IMG/VR virus record: IMGVR_UViG_3300028388_005076
Location: 1 to 23,989 of that record
DNA length: 23,989 nt
DNA from: a virus
Direction: 5' to 3' (one strand)
Positions 5,492-14,177 of the stretch are shown here, one piece after another (the stretch's first letter is position 1; each line of letters begins with the position of its first letter). The notes beneath the pieces are model-generated. The model had not been told where the DNA came from. It ran no database searches and was given only the letters and a program-made list of their open reading frames with translations. A program made the translations under genes and the position numbers.

Positions 5492-7429
5492 ATGCTGGAT
5501 AGTCGCTTAACCAGGATTAATCATAATGCTAACCTCTCGGCAAAGATCAAAAAATATCAACCTTTGGTCTTTGAAAAATTTCCAGATGCTCCTAAAGACT
5601 CAGTAATCTATGAGGATTTTATTGAGGAAATAGAGCATTATTGCATTCACGGCTATAAGCCAAAAGGAATGAGTAAAATTTCAGGTAAGCACTTTAGCTT
5701 TCTGAATCTTACTCCTATACGTCTTAACGACCCAGAAGCGCCTCCAGAATTAGACCGGAAAATACTCTCAATTCCTTTCTACCGTGATTTAGATCATCTT
5801 TATTATCAAATCATGGAAGAATGTAAAAAAGATGGTCAAGGTATGATTGTAGGTAAGGCTCGAGATAAAGGTTTCTCCATGCTTAATGCTAATGCTCTGG
5901 TCAATGAATATACTTTCTTTGATTACAATGAAGTTGGCATTGCAGCGGGCTTAGAGTCAACCACTACAGGTTTATCCAATAAAGTAGAATTGATGTTGGA
6001 TAATATGTGGTGGCCCTTCCGGCACAATCGGTTAACTAATAACTCAAAAGAGATACATAGCGGTTGGTCTGATAAGCTTGAAAAAAATGGTTATAGATCG
6101 ACTATCTACAGCCGAACTGTTTTTAATCCTAACGTATTTAAAGGAGAGCGTTTAGGCTTAATGGTGTTTGAAGAGGCCGGAGAAATTGATCGGCTTAAAG
6201 AAGCGTATGAAGCAAGCAAGCCATGCTTTATGGATGGTAGTCGCATGTTTGGTTTACCGATTGTTGGCGGAACCGGAGGCAATATTGAAAAAGCCAGTAA
6301 GGGCTTTATGGAAATGTGGCAAAATGCAGAAGCTTTTAATCTGAGAAAAGTCTTCATTCCCGCCACTTTAGCGTACAAAGGTTATTTCGATTTTAGTACT
6401 GGAACCAGTAAACGCAAAGAAGCTTTAAAAGACATACTTGAAAAGCGAAAAATAATCCAGGAATCTGGAGATACTGAAGCCTACAATCTGCACGTTCAAA
6501 ACTATCCTATTGAAGAAAGCGAGATCTTCTTAAAAACAAAAGGAGGCACCTTCGATATTATTAAAATCAATAGGCAGCGTCAAAACTTGATGCTGGACCC
6601 AAACTACAAAAACATTTTAGAACGGGGATATTTTGTTTGGGATGATAGCACCAATACTAAGCGAGAGGAAATACCCTACTTAACCAATGATTTGAAAATT
6701 AGGTTTCGGGTTGAGTATGGCAGCAAGGTAAAGTTTGTTAGTCGTAATGATGGGCCCGTTAAAATATTGCTACATCCTTTTGAGGAAAATAGAGACAACC
6801 GTGGTCGACCTATTGATGTAATAGGAATTGATTCTGTGGATCAAGAGTATGCTGAGAGTTCTGACTCAAAAATGGCCGCAGTGGTATATAGAAGATTTGC
6901 CGGTTTAAATCAACCAGGACAGTTGCCTATTGCTACTTTTATGGATCGTAGCAACAATCCTGGAGAGCAATACGAACAAATGTTAATGCTTACCATGTAT
7001 TATGACAGTCAAGCATTAGTCGAGTACACTAAGGTTCGGATATTTGATTTCTGGAAAAAATGGGCAGGCATGAAATACGCTAAAAAACGGCCTCGAGTTA
7101 TTGAATCAAAAAACACCATTAATCGAAATGAATTTGGTGTTGCGATGCCTACTAATATTAAGAACAAAGGTATTGAGCTCATTAAGATTGACATTGCTTC
7201 AGATCGTTTGGAAGATTATATGTTCATGGATTTATTAGACGAATTAGCTGACTTTGGAAACAAAAACACTGATTTAGGTATGGCTTTCTTATTAGCTAAG
7301 TTGTTTGATTACGAACTGGATATCAAACCGATTGATTTAGGCAATGACCAAGAACAAAAATCCAGATACAACTTCCCTCGACATAATTTTACCAGAAGAA
7401 ACGGTAAATTACAAGTAACCTCAAGGTAG
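5492..7429 (+). CDS. terL: Terminase large subunit (ATPase and nuclease)
   Basis: TerL is the DNA-packaging motor: it binds the portal, hydrolyses ATP to pump DNA and cuts the concatemer. At 645 residues the length is typical. A deviant P-loop lies at residues 121-129 (GKARDKGFS), of the K-x-R-x-x-G-F-S kind rather than GxxxxGKS/T. The Walker B stretch is at 222-228 (GLMVFEE), ending in the acidic pair expected of the catalytic Glu. GGTGGN at 259-264 fits the coupling motif. The C-terminal RNase H-like nuclease starts at IGIDSVD (candidate metal ligand D447); E511 (ALVEYTK) and D594 (NTDLGMA) are candidates for the other acids. It is followed directly by the portal gene. The motif set and the order of later genes resemble crAss-like phages. 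Confidence 0.93.
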   Translation: MLDSRLTRINHNANLSAKIKKYQPLVFEKFPDAPKDSVIYEDFIEEIEHYCIHGYKPKGMSKISGKHFSFLNLTPIRLNDPEAPPELDRKILSIPFYRDLDHLYYQIMEECKKDGQGMIVGKARDKGFSMLNANALVNEYTFFDYNEVGIAAGLESTTTGLSNKVELMLDNMWWPFRHNRLTNNSKEIHSGWSDKLEKNGYRSTIYSRTVFNPNVFKGERLGLMVFEEAGEIDRLKEAYEASKPCFMDGSRMFGLPIVGGTGGNIEKASKGFMEMWQNAEAFNLRKVFIPATLAYKGYFDFSTGTSKRKEALKDILEKRKIIQESGDTEAYNLHVQNYPIEESEIFLKTKGGTFDIIKINRQRQNLMLDPNYKNILERGYFVWDDSTNTKREEIPYLTNDLKIRFRVEYGSKVKFVSRNDGPVKILLHPFEENRDNRGRPIDVIGIDSVDQEYAESSDSKMAAVVYRRFAGLNQPGQLPIATFMDRSNNPGEQYEQMLMLTMYYDSQALVEYTKVRIFDFWKKWAGMKYAKKRPRVIESKNTINRNEFGVAMPTNIKNKGIELIKIDIASDRLEDYMFMDLLDELADFGNKNTDLGMAFLLAKLFDYELDIKPIDLGNDQEQKSRYNFPRHNFTRRNGKLQVTSR

Positions 7430-7436
7430 TCCTGAT

Positions 7437-9806
7437 ATGGCAAAAAAGAAAAAATCCAATAAAACGGAAAAGAACAAAAGATCAATAGTAAAAGCTTATC
7501 AAGGCTCAAACTATCTTTTAAGCAGGATGCTTATTGATGAAGATGATAAAGACATCAATTGGGGTATTGAAACATTTTACGCTATAGCTACTCAAGTACG
7601 GCAAACCGCGGACACTATTATTTCAAGGCAAGACCGTTATGCAGAAATGCACCGCCGTTATAACTTGGATTTTGAGGAAGGTCAATTTGACTATATCCAC
7701 CAAGTAGAAAACAATGATTTACCGGTACCTTTTGAGTTCTTTCCAATTATACGACCTAAAGTTGACCAACTTACGGAAGAATATATGCTCCGGCCAGAAA
7801 AACGCTATGCTACTGCAGTAGATGATGAGAGTACTAATCAGCGAATGCAAGAGAAATTTGAGCTGGAATTTAGAAAATTCATGAAGCCGATTGATGATGC
7901 TATGAGTGAAGCAGTCGGTTTTGATGTAGTGCCAGAAAATCAGTCTATACCGGTAGTCTCTAATGTGGAACGATACATTAATGAAAATCCTATTGACATT
8001 GATGTTGAGGTTATTAATGATACCATTGAGTATCTATTGAAAGTTCGCAAACTTAAAGAGCGTATAAGGCCTCTACTTACAGATTACTTGTTGAGCCAGC
8101 ATTGTGTTTGCGAAATTGTAGAAGATGCAGGAGACCCTTTTATTTACCGTTTTAGGCCCGATGAATACGCTTACAGTATGCCAGCCAGTGAAGATTTTAT
8201 GGATAGAGCCAATTGGTTTTATGGTAGTAAAATGGAATCATTAGGTTTTGTATTGGATGCTTTTCGTAAAGACTTAGATGAAGAAGATTATGCCGCTTTA
8301 GAAAAGTTAAATGAGCCGTCTTATGCTGAGACTTTCTTTAAGAATCATCAAGTTAGTAACATGCATAACTACATACGCCATGAGAACAATCAAACTTTTG
8401 TTCGAGTCTCCAGGGCATATTGGCAGAGCTATAAAATTCAAAAAGCTAAAGAGTCTTATAGTAAAACCAAAAAGCGGATGTACTTCAAAATGGTGGGTAG
8501 TGATTACGAGCCCAAATCTTATGAAAGAATACATGAGCGTATGATTGATGATCCGTACCAAATATTCAATATTGCTGGAGTGTTTTGGATTAAGTTTGGA
8601 AAGACTGAAAATCAATCTCGAAGTGTAGATAATTGGTCCCGGTGTCCGTTGCCTATTGTCGGATTAGCCGGTAACAATTCCACTGGATTTCACATAAGCT
8701 TTGCAGAAATGCTCAAGCCTATTGAAAACCTATATAACGAGGTTATGTATCAGATTCGTTATCTGATTAAAAACTCCGGCGGTAAGCTAATTGTCTATGA
8801 CGTATCTCAAATGCCAAAACAATTTGGTGGTGATTACGGGCAAGTAGTGAAAGAAATGAAAATTAACCAAATTGTACCGGTTGATTTGAGTCAAGAAGGA
8901 AACCCGGACCATAGTAATTTTAACCAATGGAAAGAGCTTGATTTTAGTTTAAGCAATCAAATTACTTCATTGTGGAACACTAAAATGGCTATTGAACAAA
9001 TGGCCGGCCAAATATCTGGGGTCGATGAAAACAGAAGTGGAAACATTAGCCAATATGCTACCAACGAAATTGCCAATGAAAATATTCGGCGTAGTTCAAT
9101 GCGTAGCGAAACTTGGCTGGCTCCTTTTGATGGTTTTTACGTGCGTGTACTGGAAAGACTGGTGGCTCATGCCAAGCATATTTGGCCTGAAGGAAAAAAA
9201 CTCTCTTATTGGAAAGGTGACGGTGCTGAAAAGATTTTTAAGATTACCAGTACAATGATCATGAAAGATTGGGCTATTTACTTAGACAATCCATTTAAAA
9301 AACAAAGAGAGCAAGAGCAACTTACTATGCTGGCTCAAAACTTAATGTCGAGCGCCAGTGCTGAGGACCCCAGGTTACTTTTGCAATACGTTAAAGTACT
9401 CAAAGCAGATAGCTATGAAGAAGCTGAACGAGTGTTTGAAAAAGGTGTAGAGGTTATTGAGCAAATCCGAAAAGAAAATCAAAAATCTGAACAGGAAAAT
9501 CAGCAGCAAATTGCTAAAATGCAACAAGAAGAAGCTAACAAGCGTGAAGCAATGAAATCGGAACGTGAAGAATTGAAACGCGACATAGCTGAAATGAATA
9601 ACACTTCTCGTGAAAGAATAGCTTTAATCCTAAGTGATGAAGCTGAAATTAAAGCCCGTGCAGAACTCCTTAAAAATGATTTGAAAAAAGAAGGTAGTAC
9701 GGATGCTGGTGACAATTCTAAACCTGGAGAAAAAAAACCAGCCGATGAGAATAAAGCTGACAATCAAAAGAAAGCTTTAAATTCGGCCAAGAATAATTTA
9801 ATCTAA
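7437..9806 (+). CDS. Portal protein
   Basis: The portal forms the dodecameric ring at one capsid vertex through which DNA enters and leaves. The evidence is position directly after TerL, size (789 residues, large as in crAss-like and P22-like portals) and sequence character. A Lys-rich N-terminus is followed by an alpha/beta body with FPIIRPKVDQLTEEYML near residues 101-117. A helical stem/wing region follows (IANENIRRSSMRSETWLAPF near residue 545), with a long Gln/Glu/Lys coiled coil from about residue 660 to 750 and a charged disordered tail. The C-terminal coiled coil would fit a barrel reaching into the capsid; that is inference. The gene starts seven bases after the terL stop and is followed after 13 bases by the scaffold candidate. 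Confidence 0.87.
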   Translation: MAKKKKSNKTEKNKRSIVKAYQGSNYLLSRMLIDEDDKDINWGIETFYAIATQVRQTADTIISRQDRYAEMHRRYNLDFEEGQFDYIHQVENNDLPVPFEFFPIIRPKVDQLTEEYMLRPEKRYATAVDDESTNQRMQEKFELEFRKFMKPIDDAMSEAVGFDVVPENQSIPVVSNVERYINENPIDIDVEVINDTIEYLLKVRKLKERIRPLLTDYLLSQHCVCEIVEDAGDPFIYRFRPDEYAYSMPASEDFMDRANWFYGSKMESLGFVLDAFRKDLDEEDYAALEKLNEPSYAETFFKNHQVSNMHNYIRHENNQTFVRVSRAYWQSYKIQKAKESYSKTKKRMYFKMVGSDYEPKSYERIHERMIDDPYQIFNIAGVFWIKFGKTENQSRSVDNWSRCPLPIVGLAGNNSTGFHISFAEMLKPIENLYNEVMYQIRYLIKNSGGKLIVYDVSQMPKQFGGDYGQVVKEMKINQIVPVDLSQEGNPDHSNFNQWKELDFSLSNQITSLWNTKMAIEQMAGQISGVDENRSGNISQYATNEIANENIRRSSMRSETWLAPFDGFYVRVLERLVAHAKHIWPEGKKLSYWKGDGAEKIFKITSTMIMKDWAIYLDNPFKKQREQEQLTMLAQNLMSSASAEDPRLLLQYVKVLKADSYEEAERVFEKGVEVIEQIRKENQKSEQENQQQIAKMQQEEANKREAMKSEREELKRDIAEMNNTSRERIALILSDEAEIKARAELLKNDLKKEGSTDAGDNSKPGEKKPADENKADNQKKALNSAKNNLI

Positions 9807-9819
9807 ACTATCTATAAAC

Positions 9820-10800
9820 ATGGCAAAACAAGAGTTTGATGTAAAGTCCTTTTTAGGCGATGAAAGTGGTAGCTCCAGTAATGAAGGAGGTACCAATGAA
9901 GGTGGATCTGCTAATCAAGGTGACGCTGGTGGTGAAAAATCTAAAGGCCAAGGTGACCAAGGCAGTGAAAGTGGCGAAGGCGATGATGATGATTATTCAT
10001 TAGAAGCTCTGAACCAAGAAAGCGAGCCTGAAAATCAAGATCTTTTAGAAGCAATTAAGAAAGAAGGCTACAAGCCCGGTGATGATCTTAAAAGCTATTT
10101 GGAGAAGTTGAATTTATCCAAAGAAGCGCGAAACCAAGTATTGCTTCCAGAAGGCGTTGATGAAAATGGTTTAAGCAATGAAAATAAAGCGGCCATTAAA
10201 CGAATTGAAACGCTACTTGATGATAACCAAACATCAATGGAAGAGCGCATTCGTAAAGCTCTTGAATTTGAGTATAAAAATCGTTTGAGTGAAGAAGACC
10301 TGGAAGCGCACATTGAAGAAATCTTATCCGACCCAGTCAAAAGAGTTTCTTATGACGATAATATTCTAAAGGCTCTTCGCAACCAAGAAACTCAAATTCG
10401 GCAGAATGCTAAAGAAGCGCTTGTTCAATTTCGCCAAAAACACGAAGCAGCTAAAAAGAAAAGGCAAGAAGCGTTGTATAATAGCCGTCAATTATTTGGC
10501 AGCACGTTAAAGCCAGAAGTTCTTCGAGATATTGATTCCAAAATTGCCAGTGGTGATTTCTCAAAAGAGTTAGCTGATCCAGCCAATGAAGCTAAGCTTG
10601 CTCTATTGTGGTATCATCAGGAGATGATCGCTGACGTTTTTTCTCAACCGAACCATTTGGATGGTCTTGAGGAAGGCAAAAAGCAATTCTTTTTAAGGAC
10701 TACCAATTCCCAAGTTTCTAAAAGTGGGGTGGCTGGTCAAAAAAGCACCTCTAAACAAGGCAAAGGATTTGATGTCCAAGCCTTCATTAGCGACGATTAG
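9820..10800 (+). CDS. Putative capsid scaffold protein
   Basis: This gene lies between portal and major capsid protein, the usual place for a scaffold that guides shell assembly and then leaves. The 326-residue product is acidic and Ser/Gly/Asn-rich over residues 13-75, then strongly helical with charged coiled-coil segments (about 95-285), and ends in a flexible basic stretch. Both ends carry nearly the same motif: FDVKSFLGDE (6-15) and FDVQAFISDD (317-326). Scaffolds often bind capsid protein through a short terminal element, so this duplicated motif may be the docking site; that is inference. No protease domain is seen. The gene is followed by a 99-base leader with a large hairpin before the capsid gene. 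Confidence 0.65.
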   Translation: MAKQEFDVKSFLGDESGSSSNEGGTNEGGSANQGDAGGEKSKGQGDQGSESGEGDDDDYSLEALNQESEPENQDLLEAIKKEGYKPGDDLKSYLEKLNLSKEARNQVLLPEGVDENGLSNENKAAIKRIETLLDDNQTSMEERIRKALEFEYKNRLSEEDLEAHIEEILSDPVKRVSYDDNILKALRNQETQIRQNAKEALVQFRQKHEAAKKKRQEALYNSRQLFGSTLKPEVLRDIDSKIASGDFSKELADPANEAKLALLWYHQEMIADVFSQPNHLDGLEEGKKQFFLRTTNSQVSKSGVAGQKSTSKQGKGFDVQAFISDD

Positions 10801-10824
10801 TACTTTATTAGCATTCCAGCCAAT

Positions 10825-10898
10825 GTAGCATAGAATGAAACAAAGACTAATGTCACTTAACGGTTGCCTTAGTTTTTGTTTCATTTTTAATATGCTAC
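10825..10898 (+). promoter_or_regulatory. Large two-part hairpin directly before the major capsid gene
   Basis: An inner 17-bp stem pairs AATGAAACAAAGACTAA (10834-10850) with TTAGTTTTTGTTTCATT (10869-10885), with one G-T wobble and an 18-base loop. An outer 8-bp stem pairs GTAGCATA (10825-10832) with TATGCTAC (10891-10898). One unpaired base on the left and five on the right separate the stems. The outer stem closes one base before the capsid ATG at 10900. It could be an attenuating terminator, an RNase processing site or an RNA-stabilising 5' hairpin. Its long loop sets it apart from the three ordinary terminators in this window. Confidence 0.7.
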
Positions 10899-10899
10899 T

Positions 10900-12456
10900 A
10901 TGTCAGTTAAAATATCAAAAGGCAAGTATCAGGAAGGCGTAACAACCGAGGAAAACTCCTTAACCGCCAACCTAAATAAATACCCGGAAATCATGCGCCG
11001 GGTTGTTGATCTCCACCCCAAATATTCTGTAACCTGGCTCTTTGAAAAATTAGGCCGTTTTGATGGTTCTACTGAAATCAAAGACAACTCTTTTGAGTAC
11101 CGCCAACGCGGTCGCTTAGACAAGCCTTGGGTTGCAGCGGGTATTTTTAAAGCAGCTTCTGGTTACACGCCTCAAAATATGGCTACTGGAACCACCACTG
11201 CTGCTTCAAATTCCAGTGCTACTGTAAAAGAAACCATTAACACCATGATTTGGCTTGGTGCCTATCATGACCCTGACAATGACATCTACGCCAGTTTTAT
11301 CCATGGTAACGGATTAGTTCGTTTCCAATCTGGAGCTGCTGGTATTATCGTTAAGCGTGTTGATGAGAGTGTCACTCAAAACGGTAAAGCTGTTCATTCG
11401 GTATTAGTTAAAGTAATCTATGGAACTATTCTTCAAAGCGACGTTGCTGAAAATCAAATTATCGGTTTGACTGGTAACGCATTTGGTGAAGATTCTGATG
11501 GTGGTTACGATAACAGTATCTATGAGCACCTTCGTAGAGGATGGGTTTCTACTTTCCGTCGTAAAAAAGGTATTACTGGTGACGCTTTCACCAATGTATC
11601 CTGGATGGAATATGAAGGTCAACGTCTATGGTACTTTGAACAAGAGTACATTATGGAGCAATTAATCGCTATTGAAGTAGAGCGTAAGCTTCGCTACTCT
11701 CGTCGTTCAATGGGTGTATTAGACCAAACAAGCCCACAATTAGGACACCCCGGAGCCGATAACCTTTACCCTGGTGGTAGTGCGGCCAATGACCTAACTT
11801 GGGATAGCGCTGATCCTAAAAACAGCAAACCACCTGTTATTGGTGATGGTTTAGAAGCTCAGATTTCTGAGAAAAATGAATCAACCTATAACATTAACGG
11901 TGGATTGACTGCTACCGATCTGTTAGACTACATGGCCCGTTTAGGTGACGAGTCTCCAGAAGGTTCTACCGGTAACGAGTGGGTAGTGTTAGCCTCTACT
12001 TTAGGTCGTCGTAATATCCACAACGCTTTAAAAGAGGAAGCAAGCGGCACCAACGGTGGTACTCTGTTTAACATTGATTCGGGCAAAGACTACGCATTAG
12101 GCAGCAACTTTACTACTTATGAAATTATGGGTAATAAAATGGTTGTAATGCACGATGATGTTCTCGGTGACCCTCACTTGCACAACCGTGCAAATCAGTA
12201 TGGGTTAAAAGGATCTGGTGATCTTTGGTTCCTTGACATGAGTGTTCGTAACGGTGAGCCTAACATTTCTCTTCTTAGCAAGCAGAAACGTTCTTACATC
12301 AAAAAGTACATACCAGGTATGGTTGATCCAATGGACCCATCCAGTATGAAAGCAGCTCACGCTGGCGATCGTTTTGACGTGGAATGGTTAGGTTCTAACG
12401 GTGTTAAATTAGCAAATGAGTATACTTCTGGTATTATCAAAGGTGTAAGCCTGTAA
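10900..12456 (+). CDS. Major capsid protein (probable HK97 fold)
   Basis: This gene encodes the main shell protein. At 518 residues and directly following the portal and scaffold genes, it matches the expected place and size in crAss-like phages. The composition (Gly, Ser, Asn and aromatic residues spread evenly, no coiled coil, no signal peptide) fits a shell protein. The N-terminal 25 residues are polar and extended, as for an N-arm. A long helix candidate lies near residues 250-268 (EYIMEQLIAIEVERKLRYS), where the spine helix of the fold could be. A Gly/Asn-rich stretch at about 278-325 may be a surface insertion. The fold is inferred from context, not shown. Translation starts one base after the large hairpin at 10825-10898. 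Confidence 0.85.
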   Translation: MSVKISKGKYQEGVTTEENSLTANLNKYPEIMRRVVDLHPKYSVTWLFEKLGRFDGSTEIKDNSFEYRQRGRLDKPWVAAGIFKAASGYTPQNMATGTTTAASNSSATVKETINTMIWLGAYHDPDNDIYASFIHGNGLVRFQSGAAGIIVKRVDESVTQNGKAVHSVLVKVIYGTILQSDVAENQIIGLTGNAFGEDSDGGYDNSIYEHLRRGWVSTFRRKKGITGDAFTNVSWMEYEGQRLWYFEQEYIMEQLIAIEVERKLRYSRRSMGVLDQTSPQLGHPGADNLYPGGSAANDLTWDSADPKNSKPPVIGDGLEAQISEKNESTYNINGGLTATDLLDYMARLGDESPEGSTGNEWVVLASTLGRRNIHNALKEEASGTNGGTLFNIDSGKDYALGSNFTTYEIMGNKMVVMHDDVLGDPHLHNRANQYGLKGSGDLWFLDMSVRNGEPNISLLSKQKRSYIKKYIPGMVDPMDPSSMKAAHAGDRFDVEWLGSNGVKLANEYTSGIIKGVSL

Positions 12457-12501
12457 GACTAAAAGTGAAAATTTGAATATTAATCCAAAATAGAAATAAT
12501 C

Positions 12502-12789
12502 ATGCGTAATATTTTTTTAAAAGTTTCCAGAGTGATTTTCCCGGCTTGCGTAAGCGTAGTAGAACATGATGCTAATGTGCTATCAGTATATGATGGTCAG
12601 ATTGAGCATGAGTTCACTACTGATGCGGCTTCAGAAACTCTTAGCAATCGTATTGCTGACGGTTTGAAAGAAGCCAATATTCGTAAAAACCGAAATTTCC
12701 AATCTGTAGTAGACCCAATTGTGGTTGTTGACATTACTGGAATTAACATTACCGGTATTAAGTCAGCACAAGCCAAGCTGCACGTATAA
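12502..12789 (+). CDS. Small protein encoded after the capsid gene
   Basis: This 95-residue protein is encoded between the capsid gene and a terminator, so it probably shares the abundant capsid transcript. It alternates beta-like hydrophobic stretches (VSRVIFPACVSVVEHD, and IVVVDITGINITGI near the C-terminus) with a helical polar centre (ASETLSNRIADGLKEANIRK, about residues 43-62). An auxiliary capsid or capsid-vertex protein is the likeliest role by position. No family is recognised. A standalone start at ATG 12502 follows an A-rich stretch. Confidence 0.7.
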   Translation: MRNIFLKVSRVIFPACVSVVEHDANVLSVYDGQIEHEFTTDAASETLSNRIADGLKEANIRKNRNFQSVVDPIVVVDITGINITGIKSAQAKLHV

Positions 12790-12825
12790 GCCAGTTTGTA
12801 GGTTAGTTATTCCTACCTTAAACAG

Positions 12826-12856
12826 AAAAGGGAGCCCGAGTGGTTCCCTTTTTTTT
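12826..12856 (+). terminator. Rho-independent terminator after the capsid transcription unit
   Basis: AAAAGGGAGCC (12826-12836) pairs with GGTTCCCTTTT (12842-12852) over 11 bp with one G-T wobble, around a five-base loop. The T-tract extends to 12856. A weaker hairpin (GTAGG 12798-12802 with CCTAC 12812-12816) lies just upstream. It separates the capsid genes from the tail-connector genes. Confidence 0.9.
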
Positions 12857-12863
12857 ATTTTAG
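12856..12863 (+). promoter_or_regulatory. Possible promoter box before the connector genes
   Basis: TATTTTAG lies 28 bases before the ATG at 12884 and overlaps the end of the terminator T-tract. The same box is found 26 bases before the gene at 2461, and a variant (TATTTTTG) 24 bases before the gene at 16281. No -33 partner is seen, and the sequence is AT-rich, so chance is a real alternative. Confidence 0.25.
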
Positions 12864-12883
12864 CTACCTAATCTAATTTACAA

Positions 12884-13585
12884 ATGGCAAAATTTCTTTA
12901 TCAAAGCTTACTCATTCAAGGAAACACAGGACAAAATTTTCCTTATTACCGTGAAAAGAAAACCGGTAAACCTGTTTTTTACAAAAATGAGTTTGGCGAA
13001 AAAGTAGAACGTGGACCGTTCATTTCTGAGCAAACCAAAATTTTTGACTTAGAAAACGAACATGACAAGGAGATTGTTACTTATTTAAGTCTTCATCCAT
13101 TTAAAGACACTAAGTTTAAATTGATAGACTTAGATGCTGAAGCTCGTATTAAACAGCAAAAGCGAGATCATATTGGCAGCATTAGTCGTAAGATTTTTAT
13201 GATGTCAAACAAAGAGGCGCCGGCTTTCTTCAACTACCTGGACATGGAAGAGTATGGTGATTCGGCCAAAGCTGAATTGGTTAGTCGCTTAAATGACCCT
13301 GCTACTTTGCAAAAAGTAGAAGAAGCTCTTAACGTAAACAATTTGCCGCTAATAGTTTCTATTAGAAACATGGTCAAGTGGGGCGTAATTAAGTATGAAA
13401 ACGGTACTTACATCGCTGCTCATAACAATGAAATGTTAGGAATTTCCGAAATCCAAGCTGCCAAAAGCTTAGAAGAACAGAGAGATCTAACCAATTTTAT
13501 GGAGAAAGAATGGAAACGGAAAGAGGTTCAACATCGCAAGCAAGAGAAAAAGGATATGGACCGTTTGACAAATTTGAATCCTTAA
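12884..13585 (+). CDS. Probable structural protein of the head-tail block
   Basis: This 233-residue protein of unknown fold is encoded between the capsid and connector genes. The first 70 residues are aromatic and strand-rich (FYKNEFGEKVERGPFIS, then the HDKEIVTYLSLHPF stretch near 60-74). The centre holds helical segments (AKAELVSRLNDPATLQKVEEA, about 128-148), and the last 40 residues form a very charged Lys/Glu/Arg helix. A basic charged tail of this kind could contact DNA or the portal. It is the first gene after the terminator at 12826-12856 and lies 10 bases ahead of the next gene. Position suggests a virion or assembly role; nothing more is certain. Confidence 0.7.
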   Translation: MAKFLYQSLLIQGNTGQNFPYYREKKTGKPVFYKNEFGEKVERGPFISEQTKIFDLENEHDKEIVTYLSLHPFKDTKFKLIDLDAEARIKQQKRDHIGSISRKIFMMSNKEAPAFFNYLDMEEYGDSAKAELVSRLNDPATLQKVEEALNVNNLPLIVSIRNMVKWGVIKYENGTYIAAHNNEMLGISEIQAAKSLEEQRDLTNFMEKEWKRKEVQHRKQEKKDMDRLTNLNP

Positions 13586-13595
13586 ATAATAGGAA

Positions 13596-14177
13596 ATGAT
13601 TGCATCAGAAGCTTTTGATTTCATGGACCTAATGTTAGACAAGACAGGTTCAGCCAGTATTGAAACTTTAGAAAAACAAAAATTCATTATTGAAGCAGTT
13701 GAAGAATTGCTGAAAACTGAACGTAAGCGTTTAGGAAATCATCAAGCGGATACTGATAAAATCAGAACCCTTTACGACAATGAAATATTAACATCTCAAA
13801 ATGGTACCGGAGCCTATGCTGATTTTGCTTCGGTACGTTTTTCAAATGACACTAAATTTGTGTTGGGAGTTAAAACCACTGACCATTTTTTAAAGCCCCG
13901 GAGTTTAAAAGACATCTGGGGCTTATCTGGTCAGGGCTATGCTTCATTCTGTTATGTTGGAGAAAGTAAAATATACGCTTTACAAAAGCATAGCAGTTCA
14001 AGGTGGTTTGTCTTAAGAATCAAAAAACCAACTTATGACTGGACTAACAGCAATGATTTTGTGAATTTACCAGAGGAAACTCAACGTGATGTTTTGAAAA
14101 AAGCAGTTCGTTTAGCTTCTGCAGCTACAGAAGACCCCAGGTACCCAATTTATAATAACGAAGAACAAGAGTCATGA
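13596..14177 (+). CDS. Putative connector or tail-ring protein
   Basis: This 193-residue protein has an N-terminal helical part (about 1-55) and a strand-rich body with many Gly, Tyr and Phe residues (about 65-165, including SVRFSNDTKFVLGVKTTDHF). A short Arg/Ala helix and an acidic tail follow. Helix plus beta-sandwich is the layout of many head-tail connector proteins, and the gene sits where ring proteins are found in crAss-like phages, between capsid and muzzle genes. The next gene overlaps its stop as ATGA (4 bases). The assignment is by position and appearance; no diagnostic motif is visible. Confidence 0.65.
   Translation: MIASEAFDFMDLMLDKTGSASIETLEKQKFIIEAVEELLKTERKRLGNHQADTDKIRTLYDNEILTSQNGTGAYADFASVRFSNDTKFVLGVKTTDHFLKPRSLKDIWGLSGQGYASFCYVGESKIYALQKHSSSRWFVLRIKKPTYDWTNSNDFVNLPEETQRDVLKKAVRLASAATEDPRYPIYNNEEQES

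Noticed and set aside
3439-11622. Many open frames of 60-100 codons on the minus strand
   Set aside because: All lie inside well-supported + strand genes, have odd Ser/Leu/Phe-rich composition and form no operon; they are shadows of the real frames.
12798-12816. Separate regulatory hairpin GTAGG/CCTAC
   Set aside because: It has only five pairs and a nine-base loop just before a much stronger terminator; too weak to claim alone.
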